From Cornus controversa (taxonomy: Eukaryota; Streptophyta; Magnoliopsida; Cornales; Cornaceae): a stretch of 64,000 bases of DNA. The position numbers were made by a program, and so were the translations under genes. Every line of letters begins with the position of its first letter. Positions within the stretch are counted from its first letter, which is position 1. The stretch spans positions 54,195,146-54,259,145 of the forward strand of contig CM048852.1 of assembly GCA_026545225.1 (NCBI GenBank). Direction: 5' to 3'. Of this stretch, positions 47,440 to 59,327 are shown piece by piece. A model generated the notes under the pieces. It was not told the origin of the DNA and did no database searches. It worked only from the letters and a program-made list of their open reading frames with translations.

Positions 47440-50400
47440 TACAAAAAACCCCTGAGGTTCTCCAATTAAGCATAATACCCCTTGTATTTATAAAGTGAGC
47501 AAATAAGTCCCCTAAACTTTGAAAAATTGAGCAAGATGTCCCCTTGAGACCATTTCGAGCCAACTTTTGAAACTCGATTTCTAAACAGCCCCTTATATAT
47601 AACATTTAAAAAATGAAAAAAAAAACCCAAAAAAAGCCAAAAACCCAAACTAATCAGATTAATGCAAGGATTATGGTAGTGGTAACAATATTTTACATTA
47701 TACAAGGAATATTAGTTGAGCTAGCATTATTTTTAAATTTGATCTTTTTTTTTTAATTTTTTTACTTACTTTAATAAATTTAAAATAATAATAATAAGTG
47801 TATTTATAGAGAAATTGAAATAAAAATTTACTTTATTAAATTTAAACCCCCCTTTGGTTTCAAAATGGTGCACACTACCCCCTCTCTTTTTTTTCGTGCA
47901 ATAAACACTCTCCAACTTACAAATTGATGCAATTTGCCTCTATTTGACATTATTTGGATTAAAAATTGACTTAAAATGACAAAAATACCCTCACAAATAA
48001 AAATTAAAATAAAAAAATAAATAACTGATTAATTTATTGAAAAATACCAAAAAAATTTACCCAAAAAAAAAGAACTTTAATTTGTTGAAAAAATTTACCC
48101 AAAAAAAGATGTGATTCAAAGCATTGATAAACTTATCAGATTTTGCCCACACACATGCCCAACTTAATAATTCTGCAAACAAAAAGACGCACACGAAATT
48201 AAGAAGCAGCCCAAATGCAGGAACACGGAAAAGAAGAAAATGAAAAACACTCTCTTCTTAGATAGGTAGCTCAAAACTTTGAAAAGCATGAATCAAACCC
48301 ATGAGAAACTTCTTTTCAAATAATTAGAAATTTCCAGAATACACGAGGTTAGTTTACTTGAAATATAAATTCAGAATAGAAGATAAGCAGGTTATGAATT
48401 TTTTTCAGATCTCAATTATGTAAAATATGTACACTTCACAAGTCCATCGGGCTGGCAAAGGCAAACACAAGCAAGGAAGATTTTTTTTTTTTTTTGGGAC
48501 TCGGAACTCACTGGGCAAGATCCTTTGGACCCACCCTAAAGCTATAAATTGAGAGTACAACGCTGAGCCCAACAAAAAAATAAAAGGAGCTGACATCGCT
48601 CAAATTTGGCCATTTTAAAACTCATGCCCCTCAACCTACCAACTCATCCGAGTCCCTAGGCTCTAGCAAGGAGGGTTTGGAAACTATGGTTCTAACCAAT
48701 CATGGTACAGACTATACGTAGTCAATTTTGAGAGAGTGAACAGTCAGTATCGTACTTCAAAGTCCTAAATGTGGCATGTGAAATCAGCCCTTCCCTGGAT
48801 TTGAATCCTTTTTTCTTCTCAAGGTTCGTACAACTCAGGAATGCTAATGCGGAACCCAGACTAGCGAAGCACTTTATAATACATAAACTGTTATGTTGCA
48901 CTATTTAGATGGTTGAAATTGGTACAAAGCTGGGGCTCTCAAAGTTAGATTCACAAGTATATGAGTAGGCTATTAAATTAGATCCTCATTTGTATCCTTT
49001 TCGGCATGGAATTCAAATATCATTCATCAACTTATTATTTCAAATTACTTGTTCAATTACAATAAACGTAGTGCTTATCAGTTGGTCCTCTAGGCGATCA
49101 TAGCCTTTACCACTTGTTGTGTTTGGCAACTTTTGTTTACTTGGCAAGTCTTGTACTTCCTTTGAGTTCACTAGATCAAGAATCGATTGCTCACAAACCG
49201 TAGCCACTCTTCCTTGGATTTTACTCTGTCAGGCGCCAATAAGTTAGTGGTGGTGGTGTCACCTCCCAAAGAAATTATATCCCTTGTAAGGCATGATTTG
49301 TAATCACACCACTTCTTTTCCCATGTTTCTAAAAGTCACTTTTATGACAATCAGGCACTTCAAATCTTGTCTGCATTCAGTGTAAGAATCGAACAATCAA
49401 TAACAATAATGTATAAATTCATCTTTGCTGGAAAAGAAAAATTAAGAAGCAACATTAGTCAGCTTGTTTGGTCCCAACACATATTAATTTTGAAAACCCA
49501 TTCTCTGGTTTTCACTTTTCAGTAATCGTAGTGCATATATCATATCATGTACAGAGCAGCACTGTCATGATTTTGCCAAAATAGAAAGAAAAAGAAAAAG
49601 AAAAAGAAAAAAAACTATAGTAAATTGGATTGACCTCTCTAACACACATTAATTTTAAGTTTTCATAAAAGTAGTAATTGCAAAAAGAAAGAAAGAGCAA
49701 TTCACAAGAGGGTCATCTCAATGGGTGGGTCGGTGTGACTTGAGAGAATGCTGAAAAGACATCTAACAGCTCTATGATTTTGTATTAGTGTAATTACTGT
49801 AAATCTGATGCAGCTTCAAAGGCATATGATTTTGGGATATTCAATACAAAAAGGCTGTTTTAATTATGGTACTCAACTGAAACAGAGCCCATTCTATTCT
49901 GTACTGTGCTGTTAATTACGAGAACTATATGTATCAGCAAACCTCAAATCAAAACAAGACAATGAAAAATTAATGTCACTGCAACTATGGTTATGAGATA
50001 CATATTTCCATATTTCCCCCACTAAATCATGAGAGAATTTGGTGCATTTGTTTTCACTCTCAGGTCCCAAACATTGTAACCCATCGACTATCTGTCTCTT
50101 GTAAAAGATCGAAATTGTTGACTTGTTAGTTCTTCAACTATCATACAAATGTTTTCAAAATATGAAAATTCGTCCACAACAATGGTAAATGTACCAAATG
50201 AAAATATCAATTAATGTTAAAGTTCTTTTGTTTATCATGATAATTGAATTTTTTTTTTTTTAACTACAATGCAAATGCAATGGATATTGAGGCTGTATAG
50301 TCTTTTGGCTGGGTGAGAACAAATTGGGTATGAGATTAGGTCTTTTGGCTGAGTGAGAAAAAATTGAATATGAGAAAGAGTATTTGATGGAGTTAGCGGG

Positions 50401-51332
50401 AGTGCTTCAAGACTTATTAACGAGAACTGACACGCAGTTAAAAGTATTTATTATAGCTGCAGTGCGGGCTAGCCTCATTGTTAAAGTTTGATAATGTTAT
50501 TACAATATTAACGGCAGCTTTTGCTCGTCGTAGAATATTGTTTTAACTAACTAGTTAAAGAAAACACGCGGTAAATATTATGTCGTAGCCCCACCTTTTT
50601 TTTTTTTTTTTTTAATTGGGAGCAAGAAGGAAAATACATTTGCCTCGAAACATGAAGTGTGAATATCACGACACCATATGTCCTCACATCCCAAATAGAA
50701 AAGATCAAATGTGAATATCAGAACACAAAGGAATCTAATTTTATATTTATATATTTTATTATTGTACATTATTTATTGTTGCCAGCGATTTTTGAATTCA
50801 CTGAATCAACCAAATAACTCTCATATATTCGAAAGTAAGATTCCTTCCATGTATTCTCATTAATTCCCATCCTCACAAATCCTATAGATACGCCATTTGG
50901 ATAACTCTCATAACCCTCCACCACCTCTGCTTGTATTTCTTCTACAATTGGCACTCGATCTCATGAATTTTTCTCTGGTTTTGTGATCGATCATGTTCTC
51001 TATTATCTCATAATTGTTTTTTTTTAATGAGAATTACAACTATATATGTTCTCTATTATCTTAGAATTACATTTAAATTTACTATATATATATATATATA
51101 TACACGCATATAGAAAATAGTATTATTGAAGGTCTAGTGGAAAAAAAGGAGCAAAATAATATTTAATAATTCTAGCTACTACCTATAAATTTTGCATCTC
51201 CCTTGATATTAATTAAAAGGGCTACTCTATTAAAGTAAGGATCTATTTTTGCCTGCACATTAAATTAGTTTGACAAGTTTGTAATGGCTTAAAGGTCGTA
51301 GGGATTAGGAATGATGTGAAGAGGCCAGACAA

Positions 51333-51389
<57 letters not shown>

Positions 51390-54300
51390 GTGTGTATAGA
51401 TAGAGAGAGACTATATATAGAGTGAACTGCTAGATGTTTTTTTTTTTGAGAGAGAGCTATATATTATCATTTCCCTATCTATATGGATTTGACTATCCTG
51501 ACATTTGTTCAGCTAATGTTAATTTGTAAATTGGAGAATTTCTTTAAAAAAGAAGTTTCCACACAGCGGCTACATAAAAAAAAAGTATAAAGGGCCTTCT
51601 TGAAGTGTATTACAATTATGATATACACACACATATACGAATATTCATCAAAATTTAATGTGCAGAAAATTAGTGAATATACCACTAGCTATCTTGAAAG
51701 CAAGTACTATAACTTTCTTGACGGTATTTGATTTTCCCGGAAAATTTTACCCGCTTGAATTCAGTCTACAAGCTCTGACATTTTACTTGGTTTGGCACTG
51801 CAAATATGGAAAGTGAGATTGATGTTTAGAGCAAGTCAATCTTGTGGCAAACTCTTGGAAACTGGAGTCCGAAAGGCACAAAAAAATGTGAGGAACTGGG
51901 TGGGCATATCCGCCCATGTTGTTTTGGGCTGGCCTGTGTTGGATGGTCCAGCTAGTGTGTAGATCAAGTGAACTTGACCACAAAAACTTAGACCAGGACA
52001 TCATACTTGTTATTAATTTTGTTTGGTAAATTACCCTCGCATCGTTTGAGGTTCCAACTTTCACCCACATATTAAACTATGAATGAAGTACATCAAGTCC
52101 GTTAGTTGACCGTTAACTTTCCCAAAATAATTTTTGCAATGCCAAAATTACTCTTTAAATGAATGAAGTTATATTTTTACTCTTAATTAATATATGAAGT
52201 GACAAAACTACTCCAAATATATGATCAAAATACTCTCTATTTTTTTATTATTATTTATATAAAGTTCATTTCTTTTAATATTTGATTTGTGTTAATATTA
52301 TTTAAAGGTTCAAGGCGAAGAGATGACTACGGTAAAAGTTGACCAACCCCTATCTATAACATTTCATCTAAAGGATTGTTAATTCATAAAACTCCCTTCT
52401 ACTATAAATTTTAATCACATACCTTCCTTATACTACTTAAACCTCATTAAACTCTTATAACGTTTTCAAAATTTCATCAATGTACTTCCAATCTGTCAAT
52501 TTGCTCTATATTATAGGGCATTTTATGATTTAGCCCCTAATTTATGACAAAAATATCCGTTGCAATGACTTATTTGAGCTTTTAAATCTAATTAAATGGC
52601 GAGAATAAGTTAATCAATTTACTTTTAAAAAAAAGACTTATTCGATCAATTTTGTTAGTTGTGGGATTTACTTGTTAGTTTATATCGAATATGCATATGC
52701 TATAGAGCCCTTTCATCTAATTATATCACTTTAAAGGATTGCTATCACAAGTTTTCAGACAAAATGAGAGATCCTATATCATGCCCTATGATATTGATAT
52801 CTAGATAAGGTAACACCAAGTTTAATGGGCATTGGGCTATCATAATCACAGCCAACATTGTGAGCTAACTAATCAAGTCTCTGCCTTCTTAATATTCAAA
52901 TCATGCAGTTTTTTTCACAAATATTATAAATATGATCTAAAAATTTCTTACAGGAAAGAGATCAGTAGTCGACAGAAAATCAAGTTGTAATATATAATTT
53001 GAAAGTACAAACAAATTAATTTTACATGAAGTGTATAAATGTTAGTCGCTCATGTGATAAATTACACAGACTCGAAACCCAAAAATAACTAGTTTTATAT
53101 CATACCGAAAGAGCAACCAAAAAAAATATATATACGCACGGAACACGATAACGGCGTATTTTGTTAGTTTGTTATACGTGAATTGTCAATATGTGAAAGT
53201 GAATGAATACTAAAATATATTATATTTGATTTGTCACTTTCTGTCTTTGTATATCATCGACATAATACAGCTTAAGTTGCCAACATTCAACAATCGAACT
53301 GTGTCCAGCTAAACTGATGGTTACGCGAAGGACAAGTTTAAGCATTGTGCATGACAAATAAGAAGTTAAAATTATCATATAAGAGATTTTTTTTTTTTTT
53401 TTGGTAATTATTTTTTAGGCATTGAACATTACAGCAATGAAAATGACAAATTTATCCTTTTGTAACTTACTAATTCTAATAGTTGAATATTTTGAAAGGA
53501 CTAATTTGGTGTGACAGTGGATAATTTATAATTTTATTAGTTACTAACTATTTATTTTTTTTAAAAAAAATTTATCTTATTAATTAGTATGTATGTAGAT
53601 ACAGAAATACAGATAGTTTCATAGTTTATAATTTAATGATTGGTGGTGTTATTAGCGCTCCACAAAACACCTCTTGCGATCCGATTCATAGAATTAAATG
53701 ACGATTCTACCCTTCAAATGATTCGTATGATTTGTGAACATTATCTATTTTTTTTCCTCAGCCTAATCTATCATTGAAGCCGTGAAGTAAAACTTCTCCA
53801 TTTTTTTTTATTTTACATTCATGAAAAATCCAATCAAAAGAGCTCAGATATATTCTTAGAGAAGTTTTCATTCTCAAACTCCATGTTTATCTGTGAATAA
53901 AGATTGATAACAATCTTTCGCTTTGAAATGCTATAACCCAAATATTTTGCTAGTAAAAAAATTATCAATTTTTTTCCATTGCAGCAGAGCGTTGGGTTAC
54001 ATATGAATTATGGACTAACTTGAATCAATTTTTTTTTCTGTTTATAAGAAAATCTATTTTTTCATTGTTTAGTTGCTCTACTTTTTTGGAATCAAATATT
54101 GAGGATATAGTATTTATTTATTGTTTCAAAAATTTGGATTCCAAGTTTTATTATTATTTCATTGATCTACAAAGGATATTATGTAGGAATTGAATGTTTT
54201 TGAAAAAAAAGGATAAAATCACAGAAAAAGAGAGTTGAAAAGACGTAGATGAATAACTCCATATAAACTTTCATTTTAAAATAAAGAACAGTATCGTCAT

Positions 54301-54660
54301 TTTCTTTTAATAAAATAAGGTTTGGAGTGCTATAATAATTTCATGAAGCGCAAATATCACTTCCCTTTAATGATATTATCACATATCACATTTTGTTTAA
54401 CAAAATTCCCAATCCATCAAATACATGGAATAAAATTTTCCTTTCTCACCAATTTTTAACCTTTTTTTTTTTTTTTTCTCCTTCTTCTGTTTTTTTTCCC
54501 TTGTAAAAAGAGCAATGTTAGTAGATATAAGATGCACACTGCTTACGAAAATATTGAAAATAAAAAAATAAAACTTAATTCTCAAGAAACTTAAACAATC
54601 AATAACTTGGCATTTTTCACATGAAACCCACTCCATTCCTCATTTGCACTAGGTTTGCTT
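47440..54660. other. Gene-free repeat-derived and AT-rich region
   Basis: No gene that I can support. 47440-47740 and 47840-48110 look like decayed elements of the ACCCCTGAGGTT type. TA runs lie at 51078-51100 and 51336-51384, T-runs at about 48481, 50597 and 53390. A possible TIR element lies at about 53649-54337 (TTATTAGCGCTCCACAAA and TTTGGAGTGCTATAATAA) but its target duplication is unclear. Longer frames, for example 51783-52070 on the minus strand, match nothing I know. Confidence 0.4.
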
Positions 54661-54671
54661 GCTCACCAAGT

Positions 54672-54934
54672 TTGACCTTGAGCAGCACACGGCTGTGAAA
54701 GTCAACTCCGTGTACCAAATCGACTATGCCACTTGTCAACAACTTAATTGACACCATACACTATTGACCATCATTCATTTACATTTCTGAACTTTTGACT
54801 TTTTTTTTTCTTTTATTGGAATAACGTTAACTCTTGACTTTAGAGAATGTTCAAGTTTCTTCACTATTCCGTACTATTTAACATAACCCACACGCTTAAA
54901 ACAATTGAAATATGAAACAATTTATAAGGGTCAA
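54672..54934 (+). promoter_or_regulatory. Cluster of eight W-box cores upstream of the PLL phosphatase gene
   Basis: TTGAC or GTCAA cores lie at 54672, 54701, 54735, 54748, 54764, 54795, 54834 and 54930, eight in 263 bp. W-boxes (TTGAC followed by C or T) bind WRKY factors; several here have the full core. A role in regulating the downstream gene is inferred. Confidence 0.5.
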
Positions 54935-54951
54935 CGACGTCAAAAGCCCAC

Positions 54952-54958
54952 TATAAAA
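54952..54958 (+). promoter_or_regulatory. Candidate TATA box of the PLL gene
   Basis: TATAAAA lies 276 bp before the start codon, followed by a CT-rich leader (about 55080-55210) typical of plant 5' UTRs. This would give a 5' UTR of roughly 250 bp. Confidence 0.5.
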
Positions 54959-55233
54959 AAGAATCAAATAAATTACAGGGAAAAAATAAAAAAATCAAAG
55001 CAAAACAATCCAAATCTAATAATCTATCATCAAAAGTCAACTCCTCCCATCTCTCTTTATTCATTCATCTTCTAGACTTCTTCTCATTCCACTGCCCCCC
55101 TCTCTCTCTGTACTCTCTCTTTCTCCTCCCAACACCAAACCACACCGTCTCCATGAACGATCAACTCTAGGTTGCATCTTCTTGTTTTCTCTCTCAATAC
55201 TCTCTCTCTTGTTTTTAGTTTTTTTTCCTTCAT

Positions 55234-57911
55234 ATGGGCAACGGTATCGGAAAACTGACCCTCTGTTTTTCGGGGAATGTCGGCGGAGTCTCCCGGCGAC
55301 AACACGACATCGCCGTGTTCCTCTCGAATCCTCTAGACGAGGGTTTGGGGCACTCTTTCTGCTACATACGACCCGACCCGTATCTCCTTTCCTCCTCCAA
55401 AGTCCACTCCGACTACTCAACGACGACGTTCAAATCAATTTCCGGCGCTTCCATCAGCGCCAACACATCCACTGCTCTCTCTACATCAATTATTGATCTC
55501 GCACCGTACAACAATGTCCTTGAAAAGGCCTCGGCTTTCGAGAGCTCCGATTCCTTCACTTCCATTCCTCTGCAACCAATTCCGCGGAATTCAATTCCCT
55601 CCATCTATTCCGGCCCGATTCCTCGATACTCTGGTGCTGTTCCGAGTTCCGGACCGTTGGAAAGAGGGTTCTTATCAGGTCCGATAGAGCGAAGTTTCAT
55701 TTCGGGTCCATTGGAGAATCAATACGATCAGTTTCAGAGGTATAGAACTAAAACCAAGAAATGGGTTCTGAATAGAATTCTCAAGAAAGTCATACGGAAG
55801 TCAATCGTTGTGCCGATTCGAGGTGCTAAAGAACTTGATTGGGCTAGTGGGTTAGAGAAGAACAATGAGCACAGTGTGGCTAGTAACAATAGCAACACTT
55901 TGAGTGGTAGCTTAGGTGATGATGATGTTGATGAGGGGTCGCTCGACAATGAGAATCTTCAATGGGCACAAGGAAAGGCCGGCGAGGATCGGGTTCATAT
56001 CGTGGTTTCGGAGGAAAATGGGTGGGTTTTTGTTGGAATTTATGATGGGTTTAATGGTCCAGATGCCACTGATTTCTTGCTCAACAATCTTTACTCTAAT
56101 GTTCACAAGGAGCTCAAGGGGTTACAGAGGAATGACAAGTTCGAACCCACGCCCAATTCAATTGTTACTGAACCCATTTTGGTCATGAACTCGGATTTAG
56201 AGAAGGTGGGTGTTTGTTTTGAGCAAGAGAATTTCCCATGTTCAAATGGGGATTTGAATTTGGATTGTAATTCAAAGAGGAAAAGTAAGAATTCGAAAAA
56301 TAGGACTAAGGGGGTTGCAAGAAAATGGGAAGAGAGTCAGAGGAGGTGGAAGTGTGAATGGGATAGAGAAAGACTAGAGCTTGATAGGAAGTTGAAGGAA
56401 CAATTGGAAAAATCAGGTTCAGATGGGGCAGCTAACCATTCAGATGTTCTGAAAGCACTTTCTGAGGCGATGAGGAAGACAGAGAAATCGTTCTTGGAGA
56501 TCGCAGATTTGATGTTGACGGAAAATCCGGAGCTGTCTTTAATGGGTTCATGTGTTCTGGTGATGTTGATGAAAGGGGAAGATGTGTATGTGATGAATGT
56601 GGGGGATAGTAGGGCTGTTTTAGCTCGTAAAGCTGAACCCGATCTTCGGATTGGAAAGGCAAGCCATGACTTGGAAAGGATTAGAGAGGAGACTTTGAAT
56701 GATCTTGAAGAATTTGACAGTTTACCAAAATTAACTTCTCTTCAGCTCACCATGGATCATAGTACATCTGTGGAAGAGGTGAAGTCCTTTTCTTTTTTTT
56801 TTGAGAGGGATATTAAATTGTTCTCTGTTTGTTTTAAAGATTATTTTATCTTATATAATTTTTTTCATTTCAAATTCCAGGAGGTTCGGAGAATTAAAAG
56901 TGAGCACCGGAATGATGCTTCTGCTGTAAGCAATGACCGAGTGAAAGGCTCATTAAAGGTCACTCGGGCTTTTGGGGCTGGCTTTCTCAAGCAGGTACCT
57001 CTGATTCTATGCTATATAGACTATATTCAGTAATTGATTAACTCACAAGCATGCTAATTGACATAGAGCGGACATTGTGAACACTTTCTGAGTTTCTGTT
57101 GATTAATTTGCTGAGTTATTTGAAAAACTTGACCATGTTTCTGATAATTGACTTGGTCATGGATGCCATATGCAACCCACAAAACATTTGGGTTTTTTTG
57201 ACTTTGAGCCATTCAATCTCAATTGGCGTGGTCTAATGGCGTGCCATTTTTGCAATAGAGCCCAGAGTATGCCAAAGGGTCATTTCTGTATTTGTTTGTA
57301 TTCAAATAGATATATGAATGATCAAATCAATTTATAAAATTTCACTTTCTATGGTTGATATCTTGTATTATAGATATGTTAATTCTATTCCTAATGTCTA
57401 TATATAAATATATTAATTCTGTATCGAATTTTTGCAGCCCAAATGGAATAATGCACTTCTGGAGATGTTCAGAATTGATTATGTTGGATTTGCACCCTAT
57501 ATCAACTGTTCCCCTTCCCTTCATCACCACAGACTAAGCCCAAGAGACAGGTTTTTGATCTTGTCTTCTGATGGGCTCTACCAATACTTCGACAACGGCG
57601 AAGCCGTCTCTGAAGTTGAGAGGTTCATTGAGGCATTTCCTGAGGGTGATCCTGCTCAACATCTTGTTGAAGAAGTGTTGTTTCGAGCTGCTAAGAAAGC
57701 TGGTAAGACCATTACTTTTTATGAGATCATCTATCTATGTAGCATGTAAAACAATCTTAGAAGCTTAATTAATAAACTTGGCTTGGACGTTGCAGGTATG
57801 GACTTCCATGAATTGCTTGACATCCCACAAGGGGACCGGCGTCGATTCCATGATGATGTCTCCATAATCATCATTTCTTTCGAAGGAAGGATATGGCGTT
57901 CATCGGTGTAG
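55234..57911 (+). CDS. PLL4/PLL5-like: POLTERGEIST-LIKE protein phosphatase 2C (PLL4/PLL5 type), four exons
   Basis: A plasma-membrane-associated Mg/Mn-dependent Ser/Thr phosphatase of PP2C clade C. POL and PLL1 act in meristem and stem-cell signalling; PLL4 and PLL5 act in leaf development and receptor-kinase regulation. Exons: 55234-56778, 56881-56994, 57438-57702, 57796-57911; GT-AG, in phase, 679 residues, close to PLL4/PLL5 (about 655-660) and shorter than POL. The start [12 protein letters not shown] fits the N-terminal membrane-targeting (acylation) motif of the family. [18 protein letters not shown] and GPIER/SGPLE repeats are family-specific. PP2C motifs: GEDRVHIV (about 248), [12 protein letters not shown] (D271), [27 protein letters not shown] (D458), [22 protein letters not shown] (D598), [12 protein letters not shown] near the end. 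All metal-binding aspartates that I can identify are present. Confidence 0.95.
56779..56880 (+). other. PLL intron 1, stop-free and a multiple of three
   Basis: This 102-nt intron (GTGAAG...TTCCAG) has no in-frame stop, so retention would add 34 residues in the PP2C domain just before [10 protein letters not shown] treat it as an intron because both splice signals are present and the spliced product matches PLL proteins without a gap. Confidence 0.8.
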
Positions 57912-59327
57912 ATATATATATACATTTTATATACAGAAGATTTAGAAACATTTTACAGAAAAATCCAGCAAGTCCCACCATAGTGTTTGTAATATATAGT
58001 TAAGCTTTCGAAGGAGATACAGAGGGAGAGTCACCCTCACTATGTGATACAAGATTGTAATTCTTTAAAAACAGAAGTTCCACCATACGTTTATTTTTTC
58101 CTTTTTGGGGGGAGGGGGTGTATGTTCAACTATACATGTTGATAAGGAAAAAGACAATTGACCAATTGGTCTTAAATTCATTCATTCTTCTTATATATTG
58201 TTATGTTCATGTATTTATGTGCTGTTTGCTGTATTCTACTCTCTACTCGTGTTGAAGTTGGTTATATGAATGAATTGTACATCACTACGAGGTCCGGGAA
58301 GAATCAAATGTATTACCTTTATATGCGAAAAAATTATTTTCGAATTTCAAATTAATGACCTTCATGTCACAATAGAACAACTTTACCATTGCGTCCAAGC
58401 CATAATCGTAGTCAATTGCTTATTGTGACTGTTTCTCACTTCATACACTAACTCTCATAATCTTAGTCATCTGCTCATTGTGACTGTTTCTCACTTCATA
58501 CAGTAACTCGCTATTGGTAATTGCTTGCTGTGTCCGCCGGAATGCATTGAACTTGGAATCTTACCATTGTATGGATTAGGATTAGATCCAAATCCTTTTC
58601 CTTCACTTTCTTGGAAACCAAACACTTTTATGTTGGAAATTTCCAACAAATGAGACTGGTTGACCATGAAGTGAATAGTCCCTGTTAGGCTAGTGTTCAG
58701 GATGTTTCGTATGGGCATCTGCAAAAGTGCCTTGCTGCAACTTGTAATGACATTTCATTGCAGACAAAATGAAATGCAGTTGTGGGGGAAGATGCAGATA
58801 GTCAATAAAACCCATCATTAATTTGTCACTAATCCTATACGCATTTTAGGTTATATTAATATATATCCCAACTAAATCATCGTCTATTGGAAAGCTAGAG
58901 AGCATAGACTTCTCCAACAAATAAAAAGTCAGCCACTATGATTTTTGCTGATATAAAATTTTTAGTGGTCTAATTAGAAACTGACATAAGATTTATTTAT
59001 TCTGAAATCTGACTCCTAAATAAAAACAAATAATTGACCAAGACTCGGTAACCAAAAAAATGCATAAACAAATTCTCCGTGTTACGCTATCCAACACGGC
59101 TGCTATATAATTTTTCTATACAAAAATGCATAGGAAGATAATATTTACATGTAAAAAAGATTCCATTAAATTCACTCATTTTCATATTATATAGTCTAAC
59201 ATGATACAACAATTCTTAAAATGAAATGACTTATGTGTCCCTAACTGATAAATAGAAAAACCATGTATAAGGCGCATGCTTGTCATTTGTGTTAAAAAAA
59301 TACAAGAAAAATAATATATTTGGTTAC
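57912..59327. other. PLL 3' flank and intergenic
   Basis: Contains the PLL 3' UTR. A 55-bp imperfect tandem duplication lies at 58401-58455 and 58456-58509 (shared core TTGTGACTGTTTCTCACTTC). No other gene is seen. Confidence 0.55.

Noticed and set aside
51783-52070. 95-residue minus-strand frame
   Set aside because: No recognisable domain, splice context or related frame nearby.
55061-55604. Frames antisense to PLL exon 1
   Set aside because: They are shadows of a long, clearly coding exon on the plus strand.
56779-57033. PLL exon 1 continuing unspliced to the stop near 57031
   Set aside because: Good splice signals and an exact match of the spliced product to the PP2C motif order show introns here.
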